NCBI GenBank assembly: GCA_002381125.1
Contig: DFUT01000028.1
Location: forward strand, 1 to 42,581
Origin: Bacteroidales bacterium UBA4179
GTDB taxonomy: Bacteria > Bacteroidota > Bacteroidia > Bacteroidales > Dysgonomonadaceae
Direction of reading: 5' to 3'
DNA: 42,581 nt
Of this stretch, positions 23,701 to 32,521 are shown piece by piece (position 1 is the first letter of the stretch; the number at the start of each line of letters is the position of its first letter). Made by a program: the position numbers and the translations under genes. The notes below the pieces were generated by a model. The model was not told the origin of the DNA. It made no database searches and saw only the letters and a list, made by a program, of their open reading frames with translations.

Positions 23701-25597
23701 TAGCGAAAATCCATATGCTAAACGCAAACACATCATTGCCTTGATTGCTGTGCTTGTGATGGTTGTATATATTTCTCGATTGTTTTATCTGCAAATTTTG
23801 AGTCCTCAGTACCGTGAATTTGCCGATAGCAATGCTTTTTTGCGAAAAACACTGTATCCGGCACGAGGAGCAATTTACGACCGCAACGGCAATTTGCTTG
23901 TTTATAATCAGGCTACTTACGACGTAATGATGGTTGTGCGCGAGATGGGCGAATTCGACACACTCGATTTCTGCAATACGCTGAATATCGACAAATCGAC
24001 ATATCTGATGCTGGAGGCAGACATGAAAGATAGGCGAAAAAACCCCGGCTATTCATCTTATACGCCTCAGCTTTTTATGTCGCAACTTACCGTGGAACAA
24101 TACGGACTGCTGCAAGAAAAGTTGTATAAATTTCCCGGCATATATGTTCAAAATCGTACACGACGACAATATAAGTATCCCAATATGGGCGTTATTCTCG
24201 GATATATTGCCGAAGTCGATAAGAATGCGTTGGAATCGGACCCCTACTATGTTAGAGGGGATTATATCGGAAAATCGGGTATTGAATCGTCACATGAAAA
24301 AGACCTTAGAGGAGAAAAAGGAGTGGAAATCTGGCTGAGGGATGCGAGAGGACGATTGCAGGGGCGCTATAAAGATGGAGCGGAGGATAAAGCTCCCGTA
24401 TCCGGGCGCGATCTGACGCTCGGCATCGATATCGATTTGCAGGCTTACGGCGAATACCTCATGCAAAACAAAATTGGATCGATTGTGATGATTGAACCCA
24501 AAACGGGAGAAATAGTATGCATCGTATCATCGCCTAGTTATGATCCGGCTATTTTGACAGGAAAAGATTTTGGCAGAAATTATCTCGATTTGGAACGAAA
24601 TCCTTATAAGCCTCTTATTAATCGTGCAGTAGCAGGAATGTATCCGCCGGGTTCTACTTTTAAACCATCGCAAGGTGCTGTTTTTATGAAGGAAGGAATC
24701 ATTACGTTGGAAACACGATACAGTTGTTTTCATGGATATCCCCCTTTGGGTGGGCGACCGGCTTGTCATGGTCATGCATCGCCATTGTCTATCGTGCCGG
24801 CACTGGCAACTTCGTGTAATTCGTTTTTTTGTTATGGGCTGAGTGCCATGCTTGGCAACAGAGAAAAATATGCCGACGTAAATGAAGCTTTCGATGTATG
24901 GAAAAGCTATTTGAGCAAGATGGGGTATGGAGAGAAACTCGGTGTCGATCTTCCATCGGAAAAAAAAGGATTTATCCCAAACAGCAAGTTTTACAATAAA
25001 GTGTTGAAAAGAACCAATTGGAATGCACACAATATTATATCGATTGCCATAGGACAAGGTGAAATTTTGGCAACGCCTTTGCAAATAGCCAATTTTGCCG
25101 CTATTGTGGCAAATAGAGGTTATTATTATGTGCCACATGTGGTGCGCGAACGTAAAGGAGCTCCATTGGATACACTTTATACCCGAAAACATTATACGGG
25201 CATCGAGCATTCTATTTTTGAAATAATCGCACAAGGAATGGCAAATGCCGTAACGGGAGGTACTTGCCGCACAGCCAATCTTTTGCCTGAAATTGAAGTA
25301 TGTGGAAAAACCGGCACATCCCAAAATCCGCATGGCGACGATCACTCCCTTTTCATGGGGTTTGCTCCCAAAGATAACCCACGTGTGGCCATTGCGGTGA
25401 TTGTAGAAAACGGACGATTTGGAGCAAGCAATGCCGTGCCCATTGGAAGGCTTATGCTTCAGAAATTCTTTAACGATTCCATACCCGAAACAGATAAATG
25501 GCTTGAGAATCGAATTGTAAATACAACCATTCTTCCCCATATTTACAGTCGAGAACTTTCGATTGTCGACAACGATTCGCTTCAAAACAAAAAATGA
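23690..25597 (+). CDS. mrdA: Penicillin-binding protein 2 (peptidoglycan transpeptidase)
   Basis: 635-residue class-B PBP of the elongasome. A single N-terminal transmembrane helix (about 14-33) precedes the dimerisation/pedestal domain, which begins with the LYPARGAIYDRNGNLLVYN motif (about 55-73). The transpeptidase domain has SxxK at S322-TFK, SCN in ATSCNSFF, and KTGTSQNPHGDDHS. The start must be GTG at 23690, because no in-frame ATG precedes the membrane helix. This overlaps mreD by 11 nt and implies translational coupling. rodA follows after 9 nt. Confidence 0.95.
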   Translation: MGYNSENPYAKRKHIIALIAVLVMVVYISRLFYLQILSPQYREFADSNAFLRKTLYPARGAIYDRNGNLLVYNQATYDVMMVVREMGEFDTLDFCNTLNIDKSTYLMLEADMKDRRKNPGYSSYTPQLFMSQLTVEQYGLLQEKLYKFPGIYVQNRTRRQYKYPNMGVILGYIAEVDKNALESDPYYVRGDYIGKSGIESSHEKDLRGEKGVEIWLRDARGRLQGRYKDGAEDKAPVSGRDLTLGIDIDLQAYGEYLMQNKIGSIVMIEPKTGEIVCIVSSPSYDPAILTGKDFGRNYLDLERNPYKPLINRAVAGMYPPGSTFKPSQGAVFMKEGIITLETRYSCFHGYPPLGGRPACHGHASPLSIVPALATSCNSFFCYGLSAMLGNREKYADVNEAFDVWKSYLSKMGYGEKLGVDLPSEKKGFIPNSKFYNKVLKRTNWNAHNIISIAIGQGEILATPLQIANFAAIVANRGYYYVPHVVRERKGAPLDTLYTRKHYTGIEHSIFEIIAQGMANAVTGGTCRTANLLPEIEVCGKTGTSQNPHGDDHSLFMGFAPKDNPRVAIAVIVENGRFGASNAVPIGRLMLQKFFNDSIPETDKWLENRIVNTTILPHIYSRELSIVDNDSLQNKK

Positions 25598-25606
25598 TTC
25601 GACATT

Positions 25607-27064
25607 ATGTATCTAAACAGGGAAGAAATATCGGATAGAGGGCATGTAGATCGGCTAACAGTGTGGATGTACGTGATTTTTCTTATTCTCGGTTGGCTTA
25701 GTGTATACGCTGCGAGTTATGATATTGAAAATGCAGCGGGTTTGTTTGATTTGTCCGACAGATCAACAATGCAACTGGTATGGATAGGTACTTCTCTCGT
25801 GTTGGCTTTTGCATTGCTGAAAATCGATACGGGATTTTATGAAACATATGCTTTCGTTTTTTATTTGGCGGGTATTTTTCTGCTTATCGTAACATATCTT
25901 GTTGCTCCCGAAATCAATGGTTCGCGTTCGTGGCTGGTAGTGGGACCTGTGCGACTTCAACCGGCCGAATTCATGAAGTTTATAATTGCTTTGGCCTTGG
26001 CCAAAGTATTTAGTTTATACGATTTTCGGTTGATGAAACGGAAAAATTTACTATTTACGTTTTCCATTATATTGCTTCCTGCCATTTTGGTTGTTTTGCA
26101 AAGTGAAACCGGTACCGCACTGGTTTATGCGAGCTTTCTTTTGGTGCTTTTCAGAGAAGGGTTGCCGGGAGGTATTTTGTTTGTGTTGGTAGCCGCAATT
26201 GTTTATTTCGTGCTCGGTATCAAGTTTTCGGATACGCAAATGGGAATGTTTTCCTTGGGTGAGTTTATTACGCTTATTCTCATTATTTTATTTACTGCTG
26301 TTCTGGTAGGGAATTATGTAAAACGAAAAAAAGTCGTGCGTGTCATTTTAGGAGCACCGGCCTCGGTTTTTTTGACGGCTTACCTTATTAGTTTCTTCGG
26401 CGTAAAAATAGATTGGGGACTCGTTGCGCTTATCGCCTTGGGAACGGTGATTTTGTATTTGCTTTACCTTTTTTTCATGTATGGGAAAAGGGTATATATA
26501 TATATGGTGGCTTTTGCAATTGGATCTTTTGTCTTTTTGGAATCGACAGAATATGTGTTCAACGATGTTTTACAGCCCCATCAACGGATTCGAATCGAAG
26601 TGGCATTGGGGATGAAACAAGATTTTCGAGGAGCGGGTTATCATGTTGGACAATCGAAAATAGCTATTGGATCGGGCGGCTTTTTGGGCAAAGGATTTTT
26701 AAAGGGAACCCAGACCAAATTGAAGTATGTGCCCGAACAAGATACCGATTTTATTTTCTGTACGATTGCCGAAGAAGCGGGATTTGTAGGGGCAAGTATC
26801 GTTTTGATTTTGTATTTGTGCTTTATTCTTCGATTAATTTATTTGGCTGAACGACAAACCTCGACTTTTGGACGGGTTTATGGCTATGGAGTGGTTAGTG
26901 TCTTTCTTTTCCATCTTATTATCAATATCGGTATGGTAATCGGAATTATGCCGGTAATCGGAATTCCTCTACCTTTCTTTAGTTATGGGGGATCTTCATT
27001 GTGGGGATTTACTTTGTTGCTTTTCATTTTTTTGAGATTGGATAAATCTCGACGAAATAAGTGA
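25607..27064 (+). CDS. rodA: Peptidoglycan glycosyltransferase RodA
   Basis: 485-residue SEDS-family polymerase that extends glycan strands from lipid II with PBP2. It has more than ten hydrophobic segments. Family signatures are NGSRSWLVVGPVRLQPAEFMK, QSETGTALVYAS, the conserved Asp in PEQDTDFIF (essential in characterised RodA), and the ending GIPLPFFSYGGSSL. The protein is longer than the ~370-residue E. coli RodA; extra hydrophobic sequence lies between about residues 190 and 310. It follows mrdA by 9 nt and ends the block. No terminator is evident. Confidence 0.95.
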   Translation: MYLNREEISDRGHVDRLTVWMYVIFLILGWLSVYAASYDIENAAGLFDLSDRSTMQLVWIGTSLVLAFALLKIDTGFYETYAFVFYLAGIFLLIVTYLVAPEINGSRSWLVVGPVRLQPAEFMKFIIALALAKVFSLYDFRLMKRKNLLFTFSIILLPAILVVLQSETGTALVYASFLLVLFREGLPGGILFVLVAAIVYFVLGIKFSDTQMGMFSLGEFITLILIILFTAVLVGNYVKRKKVVRVILGAPASVFLTAYLISFFGVKIDWGLVALIALGTVILYLLYLFFMYGKRVYIYMVAFAIGSFVFLESTEYVFNDVLQPHQRIRIEVALGMKQDFRGAGYHVGQSKIAIGSGGFLGKGFLKGTQTKLKYVPEQDTDFIFCTIAEEAGFVGASIVLILYLCFILRLIYLAERQTSTFGRVYGYGVVSVFLFHLIINIGMVIGIMPVIGIPLPFFSYGGSSLWGFTLLLFIFLRLDKSRRNK

Positions 27065-27080
27065 AACTATAGCATTTATT

Positions 27081-27110
27081 TTTGACAGTCAACATTTCTA
27101 TGTACCTTTG
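27081..27110 (+). promoter_or_regulatory. Putative promoter of the small lipoprotein gene
   Basis: TTTG (27081-27084), 18-nt spacer, TACCTTTG (27103-27110): a full consensus match just after rodA. The leader to the ATG at 27135 is about 18 nt. It shows that the lipoprotein gene can be expressed apart from the mre block. Confidence 0.65.
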
Positions 27111-27134
27111 CATTGTATTTTATATCCAACATAA

Positions 27135-27629
27135 ATGAAGATTATCTATTTTATTTTAATCGAGTTGGCCATTTTACTGAGTTCATGTTCAAGCGAAAAA
27201 ACAAATGACAAAGGTATAATTGCAAATTCAAACCAAAACACTCACCAAAATATTCACCAAAACGTTCATCAATCTGTAGCAGTTAATGAAAATTTTTATG
27301 ATTTTCTCGAAAAATTCAGCACCGACAGGATATTTCAATTGAAACGTATTGCATTTCCCGTCAAAGCCGTTGAGTCTGATCCTGATGATGAAGAGGTGAT
27401 TCTCAAAGAAGGAACAATTCAAAAATATGAGTGGGAGCATCTCGATCTTACTTATGACAGTACTTATATAACCCGCGAGTGCGATCAATATTATCAAGAC
27501 GTTCTTTTTAAATCGGATTTGGCTATTGTGGAGCTTCGTGGTATAAATAACGGTATCTACGCCAATTACTACTTTAAACGAGAGAATGGGCAATGGTATC
27601 TGGTTGCTCTTGAAGAAACTTCGTTTTGA
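27135..27629 (+). CDS. Small lipoprotein, DUF4348-like
   Basis: 164-residue predicted lipoprotein with the lipobox LLSSC and lipidated C18. Next comes a low-complexity linker with four-residue repeats (NQNT HQNI HQNV HQSV, residues 33-48). The folded part (about 52-164) starts NFYDFLEKFSTDRIFQLKRIAFPV, resembling Bacteroidota DUF4348 proteins, and ends GQWYLVALEETSF. Function unknown; the C-terminal fold could be NTF2-like. It has its own promoter and lies between rodA and the convergent cdd gene, whose stop is 11 nt away. The DUF assignment is from recalled pattern and is less certain than the lipoprotein call. Confidence 0.85.
   Translation: MKIIYFILIELAILLSSCSSEKTNDKGIIANSNQNTHQNIHQNVHQSVAVNENFYDFLEKFSTDRIFQLKRIAFPVKAVESDPDDEEVILKEGTIQKYEWEHLDLTYDSTYITRECDQYYQDVLFKSDLAIVELRGINNGIYANYYFKRENGQWYLVALEETSF
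27231..27278 (+). repeat. Tandem 12-nt repeat in the lipoprotein linker
   Basis: Four in-frame 12-nt units of the form CACCAAAAYRTT with drift, encoding NQNT, HQNI, HQNV and HQSV. Such a repeat can change length by slippage without shifting the frame, altering the spacer between lipid anchor and folded domain. Confidence 0.6.
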
Positions 27630-27640
27630 TGGGATTGAAT

Positions 27641-28120
27641 TTATAAGGATATTTTTTCTCCAAAGTTGAGCGGAAGTAGGTCTTTTGCGCTATCTGCCAT
27701 ATAAATGCTGTTTTCGCCATACATTATTATTTTTATGGGCGTTTCGAATCGGTTTTCCGATTCCAAAAGAACTTGTCTGCAAGCACCACATGGGGTAATG
27801 GGATGCTTTGTGAAATTTCCTTTGTGAAAAGCCGCAACGGCAAGCGCCGTGATTTTCTTTTCGGGATAGCGGGCATTGGCGAAGAAAACCGCAATGCGTT
27901 CTGCGCATAATCCCGAAGGATAGGCAGCATTTTCTTGATTGTTGGCAGAGAGGATAGTGCCGTCATCGAATAGGATGGCAGACCCTACTTGGAGGGTTGA
28001 GTAAGGTGCATAGGCGTATTGCGAAGCTTGTTTTGCCTCTTTTATAAGTTTTTTTTCGATTTCGGAGCACTCTTCTATCCGATAAACTCTTATCTTTGTG
28101 ATTAGATTGATTTCGTTCAT
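27641..28120 (-). CDS. cdd: Cytidine deaminase
   Basis: 159-residue zinc enzyme deaminating cytidine and deoxycytidine in pyrimidine salvage. The active site is complete: C72-A-E74 in SGLCAERIAVF, and C111 and C114 in PCGACRQVL. Three cysteine zinc ligands mark the small tetrameric class, not the dimeric E. coli type. It is the only minus-strand gene between 13087 and 37762. It is divergent from the hydrolase gene with 42 nt between starts and convergent with the lipoprotein gene. The N-terminal extension of about 20 residues is usual in Bacteroidota. Confidence 0.95.
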   Translation of the reverse strand: MNEINLITKIRVYRIEECSEIEKKLIKEAKQASQYAYAPYSTLQVGSAILFDDGTILSANNQENAAYPSGLCAERIAVFFANARYPEKKITALAVAAFHKGNFTKHPITPCGACRQVLLESENRFETPIKIIMYGENSIYMADSAKDLLPLNFGEKISL

Positions 28121-28162
28121 TATAATAGTTGGTAAATTATTGATTTTTTCGGATATCGTGTA

Positions 28163-29092
28163 ATGACATTCTTTAGAGACAAATATAAATATATTTTGTA
28201 TGTTTATTTTGTTTTGTCGACTTTATTTTTTTCTGCAGGGGTTTACGGGCAGACAAGGATAAAAGCTTACGAAGCTTATATCAAAAAATACAGCGACATT
28301 GCCATAGAGCATATGCAAAAGTATCGTATCCCGGCATCCATAACATTAGCTCAAGGGTTATTGGAGTCGGGGGCAGGAATGAGCGACTTGGCGCGTTATT
28401 CCAATAATCATTTTGGAATTAAATGCCACCGCAATTGGAGGGGACCGGCCGTATATGCTCCCGATGACGGTCCCAATGATTGTTTCCGAAAGTATAAAAC
28501 AGTGGAAGACTCATACCGGGATCACGCAGAGTTCCTGGCGTATGGAAGTCGTTACAAAGTTTTGTTTGATCTTTCGATTACCGATTACAAAGGGTGGGCG
28601 CGAGGACTTCAGACAACAGGATATGCTACCGATAAGGCTTATGCGAATAAACTTATCAAATTGATTGAAGATTACGAGCTGTATAGGTTTGATGACAAGA
28701 ATTATCGGAAAAAATACAAAGAAGAAAGCAACTCTCTTGCTCACGAAGGTTGGAAACATCAGCCTTATAAAACGCATGGTTTGGTATATGTAATTGCTGT
28801 AGAGGGCGATACTTATGCGAGTATCGCAGAAGAATTTGGATTCAAGGAAAAGGATTTATTGAAATATAATGAGGTTCCTAAAGGTTTTCCGCTAAATGAA
28901 GGTGATATTGTTTATTTTCAAAAGAAGAAAAGTAAAGCTGATGAACCTTATTATCAACATGTAATACAGGTTGGCGAGTCGATGCACGGTATTTCCCAGA
29001 AATACGGTATCCGGCTACGCAATTTGTATCGTTTAAATAAAAAAAATTATGATTATGTTCCCGAAGAAGGGGATGTGCTTAAATTAAGATAA
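28163..29092 (+). CDS. Glucosaminidase (GH73) with two LysM domains
   Basis: 309-residue exported peptidoglycan hydrolase. The N terminus contains a signal peptide (about 1-30, ending VYGQ). The GH73 domain (about 45-175) has the catalytic glutamate E68 in LAQGLLESGAG and the NNHFGIKCH and YATDKAYANKLI segments. Two LysM repeats follow (about 205-252 and 264-309), which should hold it to peptidoglycan. It should cleave the N-acetylglucosaminyl bond during cell growth or division. It heads the run DUF4290-rimM-ABC with gaps of 6-8 nt. The short gap to divergent cdd leaves little room for separate promoters. Confidence 0.93.
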   Translation: MTFFRDKYKYILYVYFVLSTLFFSAGVYGQTRIKAYEAYIKKYSDIAIEHMQKYRIPASITLAQGLLESGAGMSDLARYSNNHFGIKCHRNWRGPAVYAPDDGPNDCFRKYKTVEDSYRDHAEFLAYGSRYKVLFDLSITDYKGWARGLQTTGYATDKAYANKLIKLIEDYELYRFDDKNYRKKYKEESNSLAHEGWKHQPYKTHGLVYVIAVEGDTYASIAEEFGFKEKDLLKYNEVPKGFPLNEGDIVYFQKKKSKADEPYYQHVIQVGESMHGISQKYGIRLRNLYRLNKKNYDYVPEEGDVLKLR

Positions 29093-29098
29093 GTATAT

Positions 29099-29692
29099 AT
29101 GAAATATAACACACAACAGGAACAATTGATTTTGCCTGAATATGGTAGAAATATTCAGAATATGGTAGATTATTGCGTTTCACTTTCCGACAGAGAGGAG
29201 CGAAAAAAATGTGCTCAGGCAGTGATTAATATTATGGGGAATATGTTTCCGCATTTACGTGATGTAGACGATTTCAAACATATTCTATGGGATCATTTGG
29301 CCATCATGTCGGATTTTAAACTCGATATCGATTATCCCTATGAAATAGTTAAAAAAGAAGAGTTGAATACGCCTCCGGGTCGTATCGAATACAGTCGTTC
29401 TACCATGAAGTACCGTCATTACGGTAAAATTCTGGAAAAGATGATTAAAATTGCTGCCGATATGGAAGAGGGTAAAGCGAAAAATCATCTTATCGATATG
29501 TTGACAAGTCAAATGAAACGATCATACATTCAATGGAATAAAGAAGTAGACGATGCGAAAATTCTTCAAGATTTGTATGAACTATCGGATGGGAAAATAA
29601 AATTGGACGCGTCGACTTATTCTATTCCCGAAGTAAAAACGAATGGCTTTGGCAGGAAAATGAAAACCGCCAGAGTTCAGCGAAAACGCTAA
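29099..29692 (+). CDS. DUF4290 family protein
   Basis: 197-residue soluble protein of the DUF4290 family, which is restricted to Bacteroidota in my experience. Recognisable blocks are the N-terminal MKYNTQQEQLILPEYGRNIQ, then MVDYCVSLSDREER, NIMGNMFPHLRDV, and DHLAIMSDFKLDIDYPYE. It is mostly helical with a basic C terminus (GRKMKTARVQRKR) that could contact nucleic acid. There is no signal peptide. It lies 6 nt after the glucosaminidase gene and 8 nt before rimM, so a link to ribosome maturation or growth is possible. Function unknown. Confidence 0.92.
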   Translation: MKYNTQQEQLILPEYGRNIQNMVDYCVSLSDREERKKCAQAVINIMGNMFPHLRDVDDFKHILWDHLAIMSDFKLDIDYPYEIVKKEELNTPPGRIEYSRSTMKYRHYGKILEKMIKIAADMEEGKAKNHLIDMLTSQMKRSYIQWNKEVDDAKILQDLYELSDGKIKLDASTYSIPEVKTNGFGRKMKTARVQRKR

Positions 29693-29700
29693 ACATACTC

Positions 29701-30222
29701 ATGATATTGGCAGAAAATGTTGTTCGAATCGGACAATTATTGAAACCTCATGGGATAAGGGGGGAGATGCTTCTTCTTTTCGAGAGGGAAGGGTGTGCCG
29801 ATAAGGATACATCGTATTATTTTCTGGAAATCGATGGCATTTTCGTTCCCTTTTTTGTTGAAGAAATGCGCTTCACGAGCGATACGACGGCACGGATAAA
29901 ATTTGAAGACGTAGACGATGTAGATACGGCAAGTAGATATATCGATAGCGGTGTTTATCTTCCTAAGGAAAGCGTAAAAATCACAAACGACGATACCGGA
30001 ACCGCGTGGGATTTATTTGTCGGGTATGCCATAATGGATCAGACGTTAGGAGATATAGGCGTGATTGATGCGGTAGATGATTCTACTATGAATGTGCTTT
30101 TTGTCGTGAAAAAAAATAACAGGGAATATTTGGTTCCCGCTACCGAAGATTTTATTCTTGAGATTAATGAATCGAGAAAAATTCTTTACGTAGATCTTCC
30201 GCAAGGATTGATTGAAGAATAA
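29701..30222 (+). CDS. rimM: 16S rRNA processing protein RimM
   Basis: 173-residue 30S maturation factor that assists 3' head-domain assembly with ribosomal protein S19. The N-terminal RimM domain (about 1-95) begins VRIGQLLKPHGIRGEMLL, and the C-terminal PRC-barrel (about 98-172) has GYAIMDQTLGDIGVIDAV and ends YLVPATEDFILEIN. Length is normal. It is in the operon with the DUF4290 gene. Its end overlaps the possible TTG start of the ABC gene by 11 nt. Confidence 0.95.
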   Translation: MILAENVVRIGQLLKPHGIRGEMLLLFEREGCADKDTSYYFLEIDGIFVPFFVEEMRFTSDTTARIKFEDVDDVDTASRYIDSGVYLPKESVKITNDDTGTAWDLFVGYAIMDQTLGDIGVIDAVDDSTMNVLFVVKKNNREYLVPATEDFILEINESRKILYVDLPQGLIEE

Positions 30223-31273
30223 ACCTAAAAACGCTATTTCTCTTGTGGCTTTTTTGTGTCTTGAAAATGTAAGCGTCGGCTATTTTGTTGGAAAGAAACC
30301 TTTTTTTGTGCAGCAACGGCTCAATCTTTCTGCTCGAAAAGGCGAGTTGATTGCGCTGATTGGCAATAATGGATGTGGAAAATCTACTTTATTGCGTTCC
30401 ATTGCACATCTTCAACCTCTTTTATCCGGAAAAATTTTTATTAAAAATAAAAATGTGGCCGATATAACCCCTAACGAACGTGCTCGGTTGATTTCCATTG
30501 TACTTACGGGGCAACAAGCCGTTGCATCGTTTACGGTTCGCGAGCTGGTTGCCATTGGTCGTGATCCCTATACGGGATGGCTGGGAAATTTTTCGGCTAC
30601 CGATGAGTCGATTATCGATTGGTCTATTGAAATGACCAATGTAAAGGATTTTGAAAATCGTACGATTCATGAGCTTTCGGATGGTGAACGACAAAGAGTT
30701 TTCATTGCCCGTGCGTTAGCACAAGATACTCCTTTGATTTTGTTGGATGAACCCACTTCCCATCTTGATTTATCCAATCGCGTCAACATATTGCTTTTGC
30801 TTCAGAAACTGGCTCACGAAACCGGTAAAATCATTCTTATTTCAACTCATGAATTGGAAACGGCTATGCAGGTTGCCGACAAAATTTGGCTGATGCAAAA
30901 AGGGAAGGGCATCATTGAAGGTTCGCCGGAAGATCTGATTATAAACGGAACATTCAACGAGGCTTTTAAAGATAAAGCATCATTGTATCGATTCGATAGT
31001 GAACTTGGGGTATTTGTAATTCAACACAATTCGGGAGGTAAAGTGAAATTTCTTCCTTCGAAAGAAGATAAACTTCTTGACAAATGGACACTTAAAGCAT
31101 TACGCCGACGGGGATTTGCTGTCAGCAATAGTGCCCATGTAGAAGTCAGACCTCAAGCCAAACAGCGTAATTGGCTTGTTTTATCCGACGGTAAATCGTT
31201 CATCGCCAATACTATAAGCGAAATGTTGGATTGTGTGAACAAGTTGATAAACACTCCTTTTCATTACTTGTAA
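30212..31273 (+). CDS. ABC transporter ATP-binding protein (FecE/BtuD-like) with C-terminal extension
   Basis: Up to 353 residues. The ATPase core is complete: Walker A GNNGCGKST, Q-loop LTGQQAV, signature LSDGERQ, Walker B LILLDEPTSHLD and H-loop ISTHE. The closest type is the iron-siderophore/heme/cobalamin importer class. After about residue 260 there is an extra ~90-residue domain of unknown role. No ATG precedes the core: the frame opens after a stop at 30209-30211, leaving TTG 30212, GTG 30245 or TTG 30254 as starts. The last two give a more usual N terminus (near FLCLENVSVGY). No permease or binding protein adjoins it, so partners must be encoded elsewhere. Confidence 0.88.
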   Translation: MKNKPKNAISLVAFLCLENVSVGYFVGKKPFFVQQRLNLSARKGELIALIGNNGCGKSTLLRSIAHLQPLLSGKIFIKNKNVADITPNERARLISIVLTGQQAVASFTVRELVAIGRDPYTGWLGNFSATDESIIDWSIEMTNVKDFENRTIHELSDGERQRVFIARALAQDTPLILLDEPTSHLDLSNRVNILLLLQKLAHETGKIILISTHELETAMQVADKIWLMQKGKGIIEGSPEDLIINGTFNEAFKDKASLYRFDSELGVFVIQHNSGGKVKFLPSKEDKLLDKWTLKALRRRGFAVSNSAHVEVRPQAKQRNWLVLSDGKSFIANTISEMLDCVNKLINTPFHYL

Positions 31274-31298
31274 ACAGGAATGAATTTTACTATCTTTG
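31268..31298 (+). promoter_or_regulatory. Putative promoter of dxr
   Basis: TTG (31268-31270), 20-nt spacer, TATCTTTG (31291-31298), a full -7 match. It overlaps the end of the ABC gene and lies 28 nt before the dxr ATG, supporting that ATG rather than a longer upstream frame. Confidence 0.6.
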
Positions 31299-31326
31299 CG
31301 AACTTAATAGACGTTGTGTCTCAAAA

Positions 31327-32484
31327 ATGAGAGAAAAAAAGCGAAAAATAGCCATTCTGGGTTCTACGGGATCTATTGGAACACAAGCTCTGGATGTGAT
31401 TCGGCAACACCCTGATCGTTTTGAGGTATTTGCCATTACGGCAAATAATCATGTAAAACTTTTGGTTGAGCAAGCGCGTAAATTTCTTCCGGAAATAGTA
31501 GTGATTGCCAACGAAAAAAAATATACCGAAGTAAAAGAAGCATTGTCCGATTTGCCTATAAAAGTGTGGGCAGGTAGCGATGCCATTTGCCAAATGGTGC
31601 AAAGTGATGCTATTGATATCGTACTGGCGGCAATAGTGGGTTTTGCAGGGTTAAAACCAATTATATCGGCAATAAAAGCAAGGAAAACCATTGCTTTGGC
31701 AAATAAGGAAACGCTGGTAGTTGCCGGAGGGCTAATTGTATCGATGGCATTGGCACATCGTGTTCCGATTTTACCTGTCGATTCGGAGCATTCGGCTATT
31801 TTTCAGTGTTTAAACGGCGAAGGTTGCAATAAAATCGATAAAATCATTCTCACGGCTTCGGGAGGTCCTTTTCGCACCTTTTCGATAGAGGAATTGGCAA
31901 AAGTGACCAAATCGCAGGCAATGAATCATCCCAATTGGAAAATGGGCGAAAAAATAACCGTCGATTCGTCCACATTAATGAATAAAGGTTTTGAAATGAT
32001 TGAAGCCAAATGGCTTTTTGATGTGGATCCTTCGGATATTGAAGTGGTAATACATCCACAATCAATCATCCATTCTATGGTGCAATTTAAAGATACTTCC
32101 GTTATTGCTCAACTTGGTCAACCCGATATGCGGATACCTATCCAATATGCGTTGTCCTATCCCGAACGGCTTGAATTGAATATAAAACCTTTGGATTTTA
32201 CAGAGATATCGAGCCTTACGTTCGAAAAAATCGATCATGACAAATTTAGAAATCTAACATTTGCATATCAAGCGATCGAAATGGGAGGGAATATGCCTTG
32301 TATACTCAATGCTGCCAACGAAGTTGCCGTGGAATTGTTTTTACAGGAATCTATTGGTTTCCTTCAAATGAGCGAAATTATCGAAAAAACCATGCAGAGA
32401 GCAACGTTTGTGAAAACACCCGATTTAGACGATTATTTTCGTACCGATCTTGAAGCAAGAGCCATTGCTTCGGAATTTATTTAA
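31327..32484 (+). CDS. dxr: 1-deoxy-D-xylulose 5-phosphate reductoisomerase
   Basis: 385-residue NADPH-dependent enzyme forming MEP, the committed step of the non-mevalonate isoprenoid pathway. The cofactor motif LGSTGSIG is near the N terminus. Metal and substrate residues are in PVDSEHSAIFQCL (Asp and Glu), LTASGGPFR, NHPNWKMGEKITVDSSTLMNKG and EVVIHPQSIIHSM. The same frame extends upstream to 31231, but that would run through the promoter and the end of the ABC gene. ATG 31327 gives the normal length and N terminus MREKKRKIAILG. rseP follows by 37 nt, an order often seen in bacteria. Confidence 0.96.
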   Translation: MREKKRKIAILGSTGSIGTQALDVIRQHPDRFEVFAITANNHVKLLVEQARKFLPEIVVIANEKKYTEVKEALSDLPIKVWAGSDAICQMVQSDAIDIVLAAIVGFAGLKPIISAIKARKTIALANKETLVVAGGLIVSMALAHRVPILPVDSEHSAIFQCLNGEGCNKIDKIILTASGGPFRTFSIEELAKVTKSQAMNHPNWKMGEKITVDSSTLMNKGFEMIEAKWLFDVDPSDIEVVIHPQSIIHSMVQFKDTSVIAQLGQPDMRIPIQYALSYPERLELNIKPLDFTEISSLTFEKIDHDKFRNLTFAYQAIEMGGNMPCILNAANEVAVELFLQESIGFLQMSEIIEKTMQRATFVKTPDLDDYFRTDLEARAIASEFI

Positions 32485-32521
32485 AAACAATAACAGAATC
32501 AATAGAAACTTGTAGAATTTA

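Noticed and set aside
28180..28187. TATATTTG on the minus strand as a cdd promoter
   Set aside because: It lies inside the start of the divergent hydrolase gene and has no -33 partner; A/T-rich chance match is likely.
31231..31326. Upstream extension of the dxr frame
   Set aside because: It would overlap the ABC gene and the dxr promoter and add 32 residues before a normal N terminus.
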